DNA of 41,608 bases, taken from contig JAEDIW010000022.1 in assembly GCA_016296655.1 (NCBI GenBank), positions 1 to 41,608 of the forward strand, written 5' to 3'. Shown here one piece after another: positions 1-8,887 of the stretch. The DNA is from Treponema sp. (GTDB taxonomy: Bacteria; Spirochaetota; Spirochaetia; Treponematales; Treponemataceae). The notes beneath the pieces were generated by a model. The model was not told the origin of the DNA and did not search any database. It worked only from the letters and a program-made list of their open reading frames with translations. Each line of letters begins with the position of its first letter. The first letter of the stretch is position 1. A program made the position numbers and the translations under genes.

Positions 1-280
1 TTTCTGAAACTTGCATTTCCGCATCTTCTACAGGTTCAGATGCAGGAAGTTCTTCATTTTCTTCTGCAAGCGCAACGGCTGCAGGAAGTTCTGATTCCAC
101 AGGTTCTGCATTGGATTCTGCTGCAACTTCTACAGATTCAAGTTCTACGGACTCAGGTTCTGCAGCAATTTCTGAAACTTGCATTTCCGCATCTTCTACA
201 GGTTCAGATGCAGGAAGTTCTTCTTTTTCTTCTGCAAGCGCAACAGCTGCAGGAAGTTCTGATTCCACAGGTTCTGCATC
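1..280. repeat. 168-bp in-frame tandem repeat
   Basis: Positions 1-111 recur at 169-279 with only a few substitutions. The period of 168 bp is exactly 56 codons, so the repeat lies in frame within the gene at 1-820. The unit encodes acidic, Pro/Ala/Val-rich sequence (motifs such as ASEPVEDAEMQVSE and ESELPAAVALAEE). The first copy runs off the window, so the copy number is unknown and may vary between strains. Confidence 0.9.
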
Positions 281-820
281 ACTAGAAGCAACTTCAGACT
301 CAATTTCAGCAGGAATGGCGATAGGAGAACTTTCAACAGTCTCAGATTCAACTGGCAACTCAACTGGCTGTTCAACTCCGGCAGCTTCCATGGCCACTGG
401 GGCTTCAGCATTTTCAGAAGTTTCTTCAAACAACGGTTTTTCTGCCATTTCATCTTTTGCAATTGTTGCACGCCCATAAACCTGTTCATCAAGCTTCCCC
501 GTTCGCTTGGTAAGCTTTACAAGATTATTTACATTTTTTTCTATGTTAAGTTCGGCAGCAGCTTCTGGCGAAAGAAGAATCGCAACCCCTTGCGATGGAT
601 CTAAAGAACCTAAAACCAAAATATCAACTGTTTTTCCATTTGCCGGATTTACAACACTTACGCTGTCTCCAGGGAGATACCCCACAGTTTTTCCGAACAA
701 ACCAGAAGGAAGTTCACCTTTTTCGGCAACAACGGCTCTTCCATCAACAGAAGGACTAAAACCAGTGAACAAAAGACCTGAAAGAATGAAAATTCCTGCA
801 AAAATCAATATTTTTTTCAT
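1..820 (-). CDS. exported RlpA-like (double-psi beta-barrel) protein with 56-residue tandem repeats, 3' end cut by window
   Basis: The reading frame is open from the ATG at 820 to the window edge (273 codons, no stop), so the C-terminus is missing. Residues 1-20 are a signal peptide (MKKILIFAGIFILSGLLF). Residues of about 28-120 (GRAVVAEKGELPSGLFGKT, then LPGDSVSVVNPANGKTVDI and VYGRATI) resemble the double-psi beta-barrel of RlpA-type peptidoglycan proteins. The rest is a Glu/Ala/Pro/Val/Ser-rich low-complexity stretch that repeats with a 168-bp period and probably spans the periplasm or cell wall. A GAGGGG Shine-Dalgarno precedes the ATG. It follows the 829-1347 gene by 8 bp, so the two are probably one operon. 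A C-terminal SPOR or similar wall-binding domain is possible but lies outside the window. The domain call is moderate; the reading frame is secure. Confidence 0.7.
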   Translation of the reverse strand, partial: MKKILIFAGIFILSGLLFTGFSPSVDGRAVVAEKGELPSGLFGKTVGYLPGDSVSVVNPANGKTVDILVLGSLDPSQGVAILLSPEAAAELNIEKNVNNLVKLTKRTGKLDEQVYGRATIAKDEMAEKPLFEETSENAEAPVAMEAAGVEQPVELPVESETVESSPIAIPAEIESEVASSDAEPVESELPAAVALAEEKEELPASEPVEDAEMQVSEIAAEPESVELESVEVAAESNAEPVESELPAAVALAEENEELPASEPVEDAEMQVSE

Positions 821-828
821 ACAACCCC

Positions 829-1347
829 TCACTTATTTAACCCCTTTTTTATTTCTTTTGCCATCGCTGTAGCAAAACGACTAACTTCCCTTATATTTTC
901 AGCTTTATTTTTTCCTTTTGAAAGAGAAGGTTTCATACTCCCCTCCCCTGCAACCTCATTCTGCAAAACTTCAATTGCTTTCCAGCTTATGTTTTTTATA
1001 CCTGCAAGTTGAGCAGCTTCTGGATTCTGTAATTTTTCCCGCTCATAATCGATTCGTATGACAACAAGATAATCCATAAAACTTTCAGCACTTTCTACAA
1101 GTACCTTTTCAACCAATTCCTGACTTTGCTGTTCACTAGAAAAAACTGATGCAGGAGCATCACAAGCAACACAACCAAAATCAAAAAAGCTGTCCAAAAG
1201 TCCCTGACTTAACAGTTGTGTAGTTTCAAGTATCAAATCTGAATTTCTGTCATTTTGAAAAACCTGAAAAACCACAGAAAATGCATTTATTTTAGCCAGC
1301 GGCAATAAAATGATCAAACATAAAGCGAAAAAAAGTTGCTTTGTCAT
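829..1347 (-). CDS. exported protein of unknown function
   Basis: I do not recognise this gene. The ATG at 1347 is preferred over the upstream in-frame start at 1389 because a GAGGA Shine-Dalgarno sits about 9 nt before it and the protein then begins with a clean signal peptide (MTKQLFFALCLIILLPLAKINA). The predicted protein is 172 residues. The mature part holds a CVAC motif about 50 residues after the signal peptide, possibly a disulfide pair. Its C-terminus is lysine-rich with SKGKNKAENIREVSRFATAMAKEIKKG split across a predicted helix. It lies 8 bp upstream of the RlpA-like gene on the same strand, so the two are probably co-transcribed and act together in the envelope. Confidence 0.65.
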   Translation of the reverse strand: MTKQLFFALCLIILLPLAKINAFSVVFQVFQNDRNSDLILETTQLLSQGLLDSFFDFGCVACDAPASVFSSEQQSQELVEKVLVESAESFMDYLVVIRIDYEREKLQNPEAAQLAGIKNISWKAIEVLQNEVAGEGSMKPSLSKGKNKAENIREVSRFATAMAKEIKKGLNK

Positions 1348-1425
1348 TTCTATATTTTCCTCAAGCATATTGTCGGAAAAAAAAAGCAAAGTGTTTAGTT
1401 TTATTTGCAGATATGCTTGTATTTA

Positions 1426-1454
1426 TTGAAGTAAAAATATCGCTATGATATTAT
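1426..1454 (+). promoter_or_regulatory. sigma70-type promoter for the 1514-7839 operon
   Basis: TTGAAG (1426-1431), a 17-nt spacer and TATTAT (1449-1454). The start point would be near 1461, giving a leader of about 50 nt before the ATG at 1514, which has an AGG-type Shine-Dalgarno. Confidence 0.55.
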
Positions 1455-1513
1455 TCTATAGAAAAAATTTGCAAAGTTTTGCAACTGTATGCAGATGAAA
1501 CACAGGAAAAAAA

Positions 1514-3028
1514 ATGACAAATCGTTCTAAAAGTGATTCCAGACTTTATATAATTGGTGCCGGCTTTGCCGGACAAATGATTGCAGATGATATAAAACGC
1601 AAGAAAATTTTTGGAAAAGTAGCGGCCTTTCTTGACGATGACAAAGAAATAATAGGCACTCAGATTGACGGGATTCCAGTCCTGGGGCCGATTGACAATA
1701 TGGCAACTCTTTTACGTTGCAGCCGGGACGATACGGCAATAATTGCAATACCGGCAGCACCTGTGGAGCGCATAAAAAAGATTTACGAAACGCTGTCTGC
1801 AAATGGATTCTGCAATATAAAAATTCTTCCGGCTGTAAGTCAGATTGTTGACGGAACTGCGCATCTTGTTCAGGCAAGGGAATTTGACATTTTGGACATT
1901 TTAGGCAGAACCCCGGTAACCATACCTCTTTCAAAAAGCCTTTCATACCTGCGGGGAAAAAGAGTTCTCATTACAGGGGCAGGAGGTTCCATCGGTTCAG
2001 AGCTTGCACGGCAGCTGCTTTCAGGCGGATGCGAACGCCTCTACCTTTTCGGACATGGAGAAAATTCTATTTACCAGATAGACAGGGAACTGAGGTTACT
2101 GCAGGCTGAAGGTGTAGGAGAAAAAGCTTCTATCGTTCCTATAATCGGAGAACTCAAAGACAGGGAATATATGCGCTACATCATAAAAAAAACACATTGC
2201 GATGTAATTTTTCACTGTGCAGCATACAAACACGTTCCCCTAATGGAAGAAAATCCTGTTGCAGCTGTTGAAAACAATGTTTTTGGCACTAAAAACATTC
2301 TGGAAGCTGCCCTTGAATGTAAAATTCAGCGGTTTGTGCTTATTTCTACAGATAAGGCCGTAGAACCTGTTTCTGTTTACGGATGTTCAAAAATGCTTTG
2401 CGAAAAGCTTGTTATCGATGCAGCAAAAAAAGCAGGCAATGAAAGTTCATTCATGTTCGTAAGATTTGGAAATGTGCTTGGTTCACGAGGCTCAATTCTT
2501 CCGCTTTTCATTGAACAAATCAAAAATGGCGGTCCTTTAACTGTAACAAGCAAAAAAATGGAACGCTTTTTTATGACAATTCCAGAAGCTTGTTCACTAG
2601 TTCTGCAAACTGGCGGAGTTGGCAAAAACGGAAGTTCATATCTGCTGGACATGGGAGAACCTGTAAAAATTGTTACACTGGCAGAACAGATAATACGGTT
2701 TAGCGGACTTGAACCTTACAAAGACATTGACATAAAGTTCATTGGTGCAAGGAAAGGCGAACGCGACATAGAACCTCTCTGGCTTACAGAAGAAAAACCT
2801 GCTGCAACTGAATATAAAAAAATTCTGGAACTGACAAACATTGACGAACTGACAGTTCAACTTGAACAGCTTCTTGAGCAGCTTGAACCAGTATGTATTT
2901 TTAACAAAAATAAGGCAGAATTTTTCCGTAACAAAGAAAAACTGATTGAGATTCTAGCAAAGGCAGTTCCGTCTTACAATGAATTCCTTGAATCGACAAT
3001 CAAATCTAACTATGACAGAAACTTCTAA
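1514..3028 (+). CDS. CapD/FlaA1-type nucleotide-sugar dehydratase/epimerase
   Basis: 504 residues. Residues 10-125 form a Rossmann-like sensor domain (YIIGAGFAG, then LDDD). Residues 148-440 are an extended short-chain dehydrogenase with the NAD-binding GAGGSIGSE at 155-163, AAYKHVPLME at 236-245, STDKAV at 278-283 and the catalytic pair Y289/K293 (YGCSK). The family converts UDP-HexNAc to 4-keto-6-deoxy or epimerised sugars for surface glycans. Unlike WbpM/CapD, it lacks the four N-terminal membrane helices and begins directly with the first Rossmann domain, so it is probably cytosolic. It also keeps the Tyr that WbpM-type enzymes replace with Met. It is first in an operon with a DegT aminotransferase (56 bp downstream), the expected next step to a 4-amino sugar. 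The exact substrate cannot be read from the sequence. Confidence 0.88.
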   Translation: MTNRSKSDSRLYIIGAGFAGQMIADDIKRKKIFGKVAAFLDDDKEIIGTQIDGIPVLGPIDNMATLLRCSRDDTAIIAIPAAPVERIKKIYETLSANGFCNIKILPAVSQIVDGTAHLVQAREFDILDILGRTPVTIPLSKSLSYLRGKRVLITGAGGSIGSELARQLLSGGCERLYLFGHGENSIYQIDRELRLLQAEGVGEKASIVPIIGELKDREYMRYIIKKTHCDVIFHCAAYKHVPLMEENPVAAVENNVFGTKNILEAALECKIQRFVLISTDKAVEPVSVYGCSKMLCEKLVIDAAKKAGNESSFMFVRFGNVLGSRGSILPLFIEQIKNGGPLTVTSKKMERFFMTIPEACSLVLQTGGVGKNGSSYLLDMGEPVKIVTLAEQIIRFSGLEPYKDIDIKFIGARKGERDIEPLWLTEEKPAATEYKKILELTNIDELTVQLEQLLEQLEPVCIFNKNKAEFFRNKEKLIEILAKAVPSYNEFLESTIKSNYDRNF

Positions 3029-3083
3029 AAAAAATACTTTTGCCGGAAAAAATTCTGTATAAATGTAAAACGGGGGAAAAAAA

Positions 3084-4295
3084 ATGTCTGATGCTGACAG
3101 TTTGAAAGTTGCATTTACAAGACCTTCTTTAGGTCAGGAAGAAGAAAACGCTGTGCTTGAAGTAATGCGTTCAGGCTGGCTTACAACAGGAAAAACTGCT
3201 CTACAGTTTGAAAATGATTTTTCGCAATTTCTGATGCAGGATTTTTCCGAGCAAGAAAAAAATCGTCCCGTATTTTCACTGGCAGTTAACAGCAACACCA
3301 GCGGGATGATTCTTGCAATGGAAGCCTGCGGAATAACAACAGGAACTGCAGTAATTACAACTCCTTACACCTTTGTTTCTACAGCAATGTGTGCAAGACA
3401 TCTGGGGGCTGACGTTTATTTTGCCGACATTGAAAATGATTCTTACAACATTGATCCTGAAAAAGTCGAAAATCTTCTGAAAGCTGACACATACCACAAA
3501 ATCAAGGTAATTGTTCCTGTCCACATTGCAGGAAACCTTTGCAATATGAAAAAAATCAATGCCCTGGCAAAAAAATACGGTGTAAAAGTCATTGAAGATG
3601 CAGCACATGCTTTTCCATCTCAAACAAAAGACGGCTTTGCAGGAATTCTTGGAGACATCGGAGTTTTTTCATTTTATGTTACAAAAACAATGACAACAGC
3701 AGAAGGTGGAATGGTAACCACACGAAGTCAGGAACTTGCCAAACGAATGAGCATAATGCGGATGCATGGCATGGACAGAACCACCTGGAACCGATATACA
3801 TCGCCTAGAGCTTCATGGGAATATGACATTATTGCACAAGGATATAAATTCAATCTTCCTGACATTCTTGCAGCAATCGGTGTTGAACAGCTGAAAAAAG
3901 CACAAAGTTTTTTTGAAAAGCGGAAAAAAATCGTAGAAATTTACAACAACGCATTTGAAAAACTTGACTACCTGAAAATTCCGCCGACCGGAGAAGGAAA
4001 TGCATGGCATCTTTATCTGCTTCGAATTGTGCCAGAAAAATTAAAAATCACTCGGGATGAATTTGCAAAAATGATGCAGCACAAGGGAATAGGAATTTCT
4101 GTTCATTTCATTCCGCTTTTTCATTTTACTTACTGGAAAGAACTTTACAAAGATTTTTCCGCAGAAAATTTTCCAAATGCAGAAAAACAGTATTTATCAA
4201 CAATTTCCATACCTCTGTGGCCAGATATGCAGACACAAGATGCTGAAACAGTCATACAAGCTGTAAAATCTATTGGAGAAGAATTTCATGCCTAG
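3084..4295 (+). CDS. DegT/DnrJ/EryC1/StrS family sugar aminotransferase
   Basis: 403 residues, full length for the family. Visible features are the N-terminal RPSLGQEE / GWLTTG signature (residues 13-36), VIEDAAHAF (169-177) with the PLP-contacting Asp, and FSFYVTKTMTTAEGGM (195-210) with the PLP Schiff-base lysine at K201. These enzymes transfer an amino group from Glu or Gln to a keto sugar, here probably the product of the dehydratase just upstream. A G-rich Shine-Dalgarno (GGGGG) precedes the ATG. Its end overlaps the start of the next gene by 8 bp, which suggests translational coupling to the molybdo-hydroxylase-like trio. Confidence 0.9.
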   Translation: MSDADSLKVAFTRPSLGQEEENAVLEVMRSGWLTTGKTALQFENDFSQFLMQDFSEQEKNRPVFSLAVNSNTSGMILAMEACGITTGTAVITTPYTFVSTAMCARHLGADVYFADIENDSYNIDPEKVENLLKADTYHKIKVIVPVHIAGNLCNMKKINALAKKYGVKVIEDAAHAFPSQTKDGFAGILGDIGVFSFYVTKTMTTAEGGMVTTRSQELAKRMSIMRMHGMDRTTWNRYTSPRASWEYDIIAQGYKFNLPDILAAIGVEQLKKAQSFFEKRKKIVEIYNNAFEKLDYLKIPPTGEGNAWHLYLLRIVPEKLKITRDEFAKMMQHKGIGISVHFIPLFHFTYWKELYKDFSAENFPNAEKQYLSTISIPLWPDMQTQDAETVIQAVKSIGEEFHA

Positions 4296-6558
4296 TCAAA
4301 AAACTGTAAAATCAAAAAAAACAAGAACCATTCTTTCTGATGAATTTTACAGCGACATTGAAGTTGCAGACATGATTCATGCAGTTCTCATACGCTCTCC
4401 ACGAAATTCCGGGCTGGTCGCAGGAATAAAGCTTCCAGACTTAGGAGAAGAATATAAATTCTTTTCAGCAAATGATTTGCCAGGCAGCAAAACCGTAAAA
4501 GTCAACAATACGGAAATACCTGTATTCTGCGGAAAGCGTATTCAATATCTGGGCGAACCAGTAGGCATTCTTACAGGTCCTGACGAATATGTGCTGAACA
4601 AATTAAAAAATAAAGTTCATGTAATCCTGCATGATTCAGACGAAGAGCAGATGCCTGAAACTCCATCCATAACAAAAACAGTTTCAAATTTTCAAATAAG
4701 TCAGGAAGAATTTGAACAGATTTTCAACAAAGAGCTGACCATTTCTTCTACCTGGAAGTCCAAAATAAGAATTCCTTCTTTTTCAGAACCAGAAGGTGCC
4801 TTGTGCCAGATAAAAAATTCAACAGCAAGAATTTCTACTCCAACCCGATGGTTCAGCAATTTGCGAAATGCCGTTGCTTCAACCCTTAACTTTACCCCTG
4901 ACAACATTGCAATCACAAAAACAAAAATTCAGCCTTACTCAAAAAACGGATTATGGCGGAATTCGATTATATGCGCACAGACAGCACTTGCCGCATTAAA
5001 AACCGGCAGACCTGTAAAACTTTGCTTTTCACAAGATGAACACAGAAAATTCATAAATTCTGTTTTTCCGCTTGAAATTTCATACAGAACAGCCATAAAT
5101 TCATCTGGAAAGATTCTTGCAATGGACATAAAAATTGAAGCCGACATAGGAGCATTTGACCCTTTTGCAAACGAAATTCTTGACAGGCTGATGATTGCTT
5201 CCTGCGGAATTTATAATTTTGAGAATTTCAGGATTCAGGCAGTTGCAAAGACTTCAAGAAATCCGCCAAGTGTGCAAAGCATTGACTTTATAGTTGCACA
5301 GGCTTCATTTGCACTGGAAAGCCAGATGAACAGAATTTCTGAGGTAACAGGAATCATGCCTTTTGAACTGAGAAGCGCAAATATTTGCAGCACAATGAAA
5401 AACAGTTCCATGCCTTTTTCCATTCCAATAGAAAACGATGTTGAAAAACATGAAGCTTTGACAAGGGTATGTGACATAAAGCGGAAATTTACAACTTACC
5501 GTCTGGATTCCATTGAGCGACGAAAAAAATCCAATATGCTGGAACAGTTTCCTCTGAGAGGCATAGGAATGGCATCATCGGCAAGCTGTTATGAATATTA
5601 CGGTTCGCCCATCCAATTTGAAACACCTAAAATTGAAGTTACCATGGAAAGTGAAAATTCACTTGTAATAAAATCCATGCCTCCTTCCGCTGCAATTCTT
5701 GCAATCTGGAAAGAAAAAGCCGCTTCAATACTTGGAATAAAGCAGTCAGAAATAAAAGTCAGCAGTAATTTTGAAAACAACGATGAACCGCTGATGCCTG
5801 AAAATTTTTATACGAATATAAGCATAATGACAGAACTTCTGAAAAAATGCTGTATTGCAATTCAAAGAAAGGCAAAAAAAGGAATTTTTCCTGTCACGGT
5901 AAAAAAAGCTGTCCCCAAAAATGTAAAAGCCCAGTGGAATGCTCAAAGGCTTGCAGGTATTCCTTTTGGTTCGGCATCTTTTGCAACAGCCGCTGTCGAA
6001 CTTGAACTTGATCCATGCACATTGCGCTGCAAACTCAGAGGTATCTGGATGGTAATAGATGCAGGTCAGCTTCTCATGGAAAATGAAGCAAAAAACAGAA
6101 TTTATCTTGAAATAAACAGAGCCCTCGGAGTATTTTTTGAACGGCAGGAACTTGACTGTTCAAAAATTTCTGTAGTTTTCATAAGTTCACAAAGTTCCCC
6201 AAAGCCCATTCAAGGACTTGTGCTTAATACACTGCCAGCGGCCTTTCTTTCCGCTCTTTCGCAGGCAATTTCAGAAACAATTACATCTCTGCCGGTAAAC
6301 CATGAAATTTTATTTCAAAAATATGCACTGAAAAATGAGACTTTACAGGATAAACAACACCAGGAGAAAACAGAACAAGAAACCTCTGTTTATTCGAAAA
6401 CTTTAACATTACAGGAATCTCCAGCTTTGGCAAAATCAAATGATGAATCTGATGATTTGAATCATCTCCAGCAGACAACACAGCAAGATTTAATTCAAAA
6501 TACAGATTCTATTTCCAAATGTGCTTCACAAAATTCACAGGAGGAACTGCATAAATGA
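4288..6558 (+). CDS. molybdopterin-binding-subunit homologue of xanthine dehydrogenase, catalytic motifs degenerate
   Basis: The ATG at 4288 (after GGAG) is preferred to a TTG at 4273, giving 756 residues. The fold of the large subunit is recognisable: RIQYLGEPVGILTGPDE (residues 84-100), a Moco-domain core with TKIQPYSKNGLWRN (about 212-225), TGRPVKLCFSQDEHRKF (239-255) and RGIGMA. The usual GGGFGGK motif is replaced by KNGLWRN. The C-terminal GxGE-type segment with the catalytic Glu reads QGLVLNTLPAAFLSALSQA, with no Glu. Residues of about 680-756 form a polar, Gln/Ser-rich tail. The fold is retained, but hydroxylase activity is doubtful. It overlaps the 2Fe-2S-like gene by ATGA. It is either a pseudoenzyme or a scaffold in a glycan operon. 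Confidence 0.75.
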   Translation: MPSQKTVKSKKTRTILSDEFYSDIEVADMIHAVLIRSPRNSGLVAGIKLPDLGEEYKFFSANDLPGSKTVKVNNTEIPVFCGKRIQYLGEPVGILTGPDEYVLNKLKNKVHVILHDSDEEQMPETPSITKTVSNFQISQEEFEQIFNKELTISSTWKSKIRIPSFSEPEGALCQIKNSTARISTPTRWFSNLRNAVASTLNFTPDNIAITKTKIQPYSKNGLWRNSIICAQTALAALKTGRPVKLCFSQDEHRKFINSVFPLEISYRTAINSSGKILAMDIKIEADIGAFDPFANEILDRLMIASCGIYNFENFRIQAVAKTSRNPPSVQSIDFIVAQASFALESQMNRISEVTGIMPFELRSANICSTMKNSSMPFSIPIENDVEKHEALTRVCDIKRKFTTYRLDSIERRKKSNMLEQFPLRGIGMASSASCYEYYGSPIQFETPKIEVTMESENSLVIKSMPPSAAILAIWKEKAASILGIKQSEIKVSSNFENNDEPLMPENFYTNISIMTELLKKCCIAIQRKAKKGIFPVTVKKAVPKNVKAQWNAQRLAGIPFGSASFATAAVELELDPCTLRCKLRGIWMVIDAGQLLMENEAKNRIYLEINRALGVFFERQELDCSKISVVFISSQSSPKPIQGLVLNTLPAAFLSALSQAISETITSLPVNHEILFQKYALKNETLQDKQHQEKTEQETSVYSKTLTLQESPALAKSNDESDDLNHLQQTTQQDLIQNTDSISKCASQNSQEELHK

Positions 6559-7046
6559 AACTTTCAGTAACCCTAAATGGAAAAAAGCAGCAGCTTGAAG
6601 CAGAACCACAGACACCACTTTCACAGGTTTTACGAACTCTGGGACTTTTTTCAATAAAAAAAACAGGTCAAAATGGAACTGGCTGCTCATGCACAATCCT
6701 GCTGAACGGAAAACCTGTTCCAAGCGATATAATTCCATTTGCAATTGTAAAAAATTCAAAAATTATGACGCTTGAATATTTTGAGCAGACAGAAAATTTT
6801 CAATACATATCAAAAGGATTTGAACAGGCAGGCGTAAAACTTTGCGGCTACTGCAATTCAGGCATGATTTTTATGGCGCATGATATTATGACTTCATTTT
6901 CAAGGCCAACTGTTGAAGAAATTGAAGAAGCAGCACAAGGAATCAGCTATTGCTGTACAAGCAAAAAACTCTACATTGCAGGAATACGCTGCGCAATTTC
7001 CTATAAACTGAAAAAAGCAGGAATTAACAAAAATGGAAGAAAATAA
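6555..7046 (+). CDS. 2Fe-2S-subunit homologue of xanthine dehydrogenase, N-terminal cluster lost
   Basis: 163 residues, usual length for the small subunit (XdhC/CoxS type). In the N-terminal plant-ferredoxin domain the usual C-x4-C-x2-C plus a fourth Cys is reduced to GQNGTGCSCTILLNGKPV, with only C44 and C46 and no Cys at the fourth position (PSDIIPF). In the C-terminal domain CGYC (97-100) is intact, but the canonical CRC appears shifted to CC (133-134). One cluster is therefore probably absent and the other questionable. The gene has AGGAGG upstream and overlaps both neighbours (4 bp and 14 bp), so the three products are probably made together. Confidence 0.78.
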   Translation: MKLSVTLNGKKQQLEAEPQTPLSQVLRTLGLFSIKKTGQNGTGCSCTILLNGKPVPSDIIPFAIVKNSKIMTLEYFEQTENFQYISKGFEQAGVKLCGYCNSGMIFMAHDIMTSFSRPTVEEIEEAAQGISYCCTSKKLYIAGIRCAISYKLKKAGINKNGRK

Positions 7047-7839
7047 AATTCAAGCAAGCACAGCAGAGACTCTAAGCGATGTTTTCTATCTGCTAAAGAC
7101 AATAAAGGATTTAAAAATTACTGGTGCATGCACACAAATTTCAGAATTACCGGAAAAAATGCTTTCAATTTTTTCACTGAAAGAACTCAGCGAAATCACC
7201 CGAACCGAAAATTACATTGAAGCAGGGTCGGCTGTAACTCTTGGCAGGCTTTTGTCACAAGGCAAATCAAAATTACCGGAAGTTCTAAACAAGGCCTTGC
7301 TCAGCATTGCAACTCCACAATTGCGCAATCTTGCAACTTTAGGCGGCAACATTTGTACAAATCCAATAAAAGGAACTTTATACGCACCGCTTCTAGCACT
7401 AGATGCAAAACTTGTATTCCAGAAAGAAAATGAAACAAAGACCATTCCTATAACAAAATTCTCAGGAACAGCCGTCCCATATATTCTTACAAAAATAAGA
7501 ATTCCAACAGCAGAATGGGATATCTGCGAATTTAAAAGGATTGGAGACATTCACAGACTTTCAGAAAATTCAACCTCATACTCTTTTCTTGCAAATGCAG
7601 AAAACGACGTACTCACAACCGTCAGGATAGCATTTTCAGGATTAATTTCTACCCGAATTACAGCACTGGAAAACCGTCTGGCAGGAACAAGGCTTCCATT
7701 GGAAAGCAGCACCATTTCAGCTGTCATGACAGATGCATCTTTGGAATTCGACAGAATTTTCAGCAGCAGAACCATTCCTGCCATGCTGAAAGAGGAATTT
7801 TTAAGGCTTATAACATACTCCCTAAAAAAACTCAGCTGA
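7033..7839 (+). CDS. FAD-subunit homologue of xanthine dehydrogenase (CoxM/XdhB-like)
   Basis: 268 residues, near the usual 280-290. The central block SIATPQLRNLATLGGNICTNP is the family signature of the FAD-binding domain (PF00941 type); the TLGGN loop is kept. The N-terminal FAD loop is poorly conserved (ITGACTQIS in place of GGT-type). Its end overlaps the convergent queA gene by 8 bp. Together with the two upstream genes it rebuilds the three-subunit layout of molybdo-flavoprotein hydroxylases, but no molybdenum-cofactor genes are in the window. Confidence 0.75.
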   Translation: MEENKIQASTAETLSDVFYLLKTIKDLKITGACTQISELPEKMLSIFSLKELSEITRTENYIEAGSAVTLGRLLSQGKSKLPEVLNKALLSIATPQLRNLATLGGNICTNPIKGTLYAPLLALDAKLVFQKENETKTIPITKFSGTAVPYILTKIRIPTAEWDICEFKRIGDIHRLSENSTSYSFLANAENDVLTTVRIAFSGLISTRITALENRLAGTRLPLESSTISAVMTDASLEFDRIFSSRTIPAMLKEEFLRLITYSLKKLS

Positions 7840-8872
7840 TAAGCATTGCATCCCCGTATGAAAAGAAACGGTATTTTTCCTGTACGGCAATTCTATATGC
7901 CTCAAGGATTTTTTCCCTTGAAGAAAAAGCACTTACAAGCATAAGCAAAGTTGACTGAGGCGTATGAAAATTGGTAAACATTTTATCAACAATCTTAAAC
8001 TTGTAGCCTGGATAAATGAAAATTCTTGTTTTTTGAGTGCCAGGAACGACAATGCCGTGTTCATCGGCTGCGGACTCAAGGGTACGGACTGAGGTTGTTC
8101 CTACAGCTAGAACCGGACGCCCGTCCTTTTTTGCCCTGTTAATTTTTTCCGCAACAGAGTCAGAAACTGAAAACCATTCCTCATGCATTTTATGATCTTC
8201 AATCCTGTCTTCACGGACAGGCAGGAACGTTCCAAGACCTACATGAAGTGTTACAAATTCCCTTTCAATACCTTTTTTATCAAGTCTGTCAAGCATTTCC
8301 TGAGTAAAATGAAGCCCTGCAGTAGGACAAGCAGAACTTCCAATATTTTTTGAATAGACATTCTGATAACGTTCACTATCTTCTTCTGTATCTTCCCGCC
8401 TGATATAAGGAGGCAGAGGAATATGCCCGTTTTTTTCAAACCAGTTCTCATCAATAGCAAAATCAAATTTCAGGGAACGGAATTCTGTACCGTTGTTACA
8501 TTCATTTTCAATAATTGTTCCAACAGAACCGTCCGAAAAAGTATAGCGCATGCCAGGTTTCTGCTTTTTGGCATTTTTGACCATTACGTTCCATAGCGAG
8601 CCGTCTCCTGAAACAGGATTTAAAAACATGAACTCCTGCTCACGCCCGGTTGTCTGCTTTATTCCATAACATCTGGCTCTTCGCACTCTGGAATCATTAA
8701 AAACCATAAGCGTATCAGGCGAAATCAAATCCGGAAGTTCTTCCATTGCATGATGAATAACTTCCCCTGTAATGCGGTTCATTTCCATAAGTCTGTCATT
8801 TCCACGGATTCCAGACGGATGCTGGGCAATAAGCTGCTCAGGCAATTCAAAATCAAAATCTGTCAAATTCAT
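7832..8872 (-). CDS. queA: S-adenosylmethionine:tRNA ribosyltransferase-isomerase
   Basis: 346 residues, full length. The N-terminus DFDFELPEQLIAQHP, then VFNDSRV and the block SACPTAGLHFTQEML with LHVGLGTFLPVR are characteristic of QueA. QueA transfers and isomerises the ribose of SAM onto preQ1 in tRNA to make epoxyqueuosine. It is the last gene of the ruvA-ruvB-queA operon (15 bp after ruvB), an arrangement common in bacteria. An AGGA Shine-Dalgarno precedes the ATG. Confidence 0.95.
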   Translation of the reverse strand: MNLTDFDFELPEQLIAQHPSGIRGNDRLMEMNRITGEVIHHAMEELPDLISPDTLMVFNDSRVRRARCYGIKQTTGREQEFMFLNPVSGDGSLWNVMVKNAKKQKPGMRYTFSDGSVGTIIENECNNGTEFRSLKFDFAIDENWFEKNGHIPLPPYIRREDTEEDSERYQNVYSKNIGSSACPTAGLHFTQEMLDRLDKKGIEREFVTLHVGLGTFLPVREDRIEDHKMHEEWFSVSDSVAEKINRAKKDGRPVLAVGTTSVRTLESAADEHGIVVPGTQKTRIFIYPGYKFKIVDKMFTNFHTPQSTLLMLVSAFSSREKILEAYRIAVQEKYRFFSYGDAMLIS

Positions 8873-8887
8873 AGTATTTTCCTAAAA

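Noticed and set aside
111..479. Ser-rich plus-strand ORF of 122 residues
   Set aside because: It is antisense to the open RlpA-like frame, whose signal peptide and domain are convincing. The Ser-rich peptide is a shadow of Glu/Ala/Pro codons.
4288..7839. Functional xanthine dehydrogenase
   Set aside because: The key Mo-pterin and Fe-S motifs are missing, so only homology and architecture are claimed.
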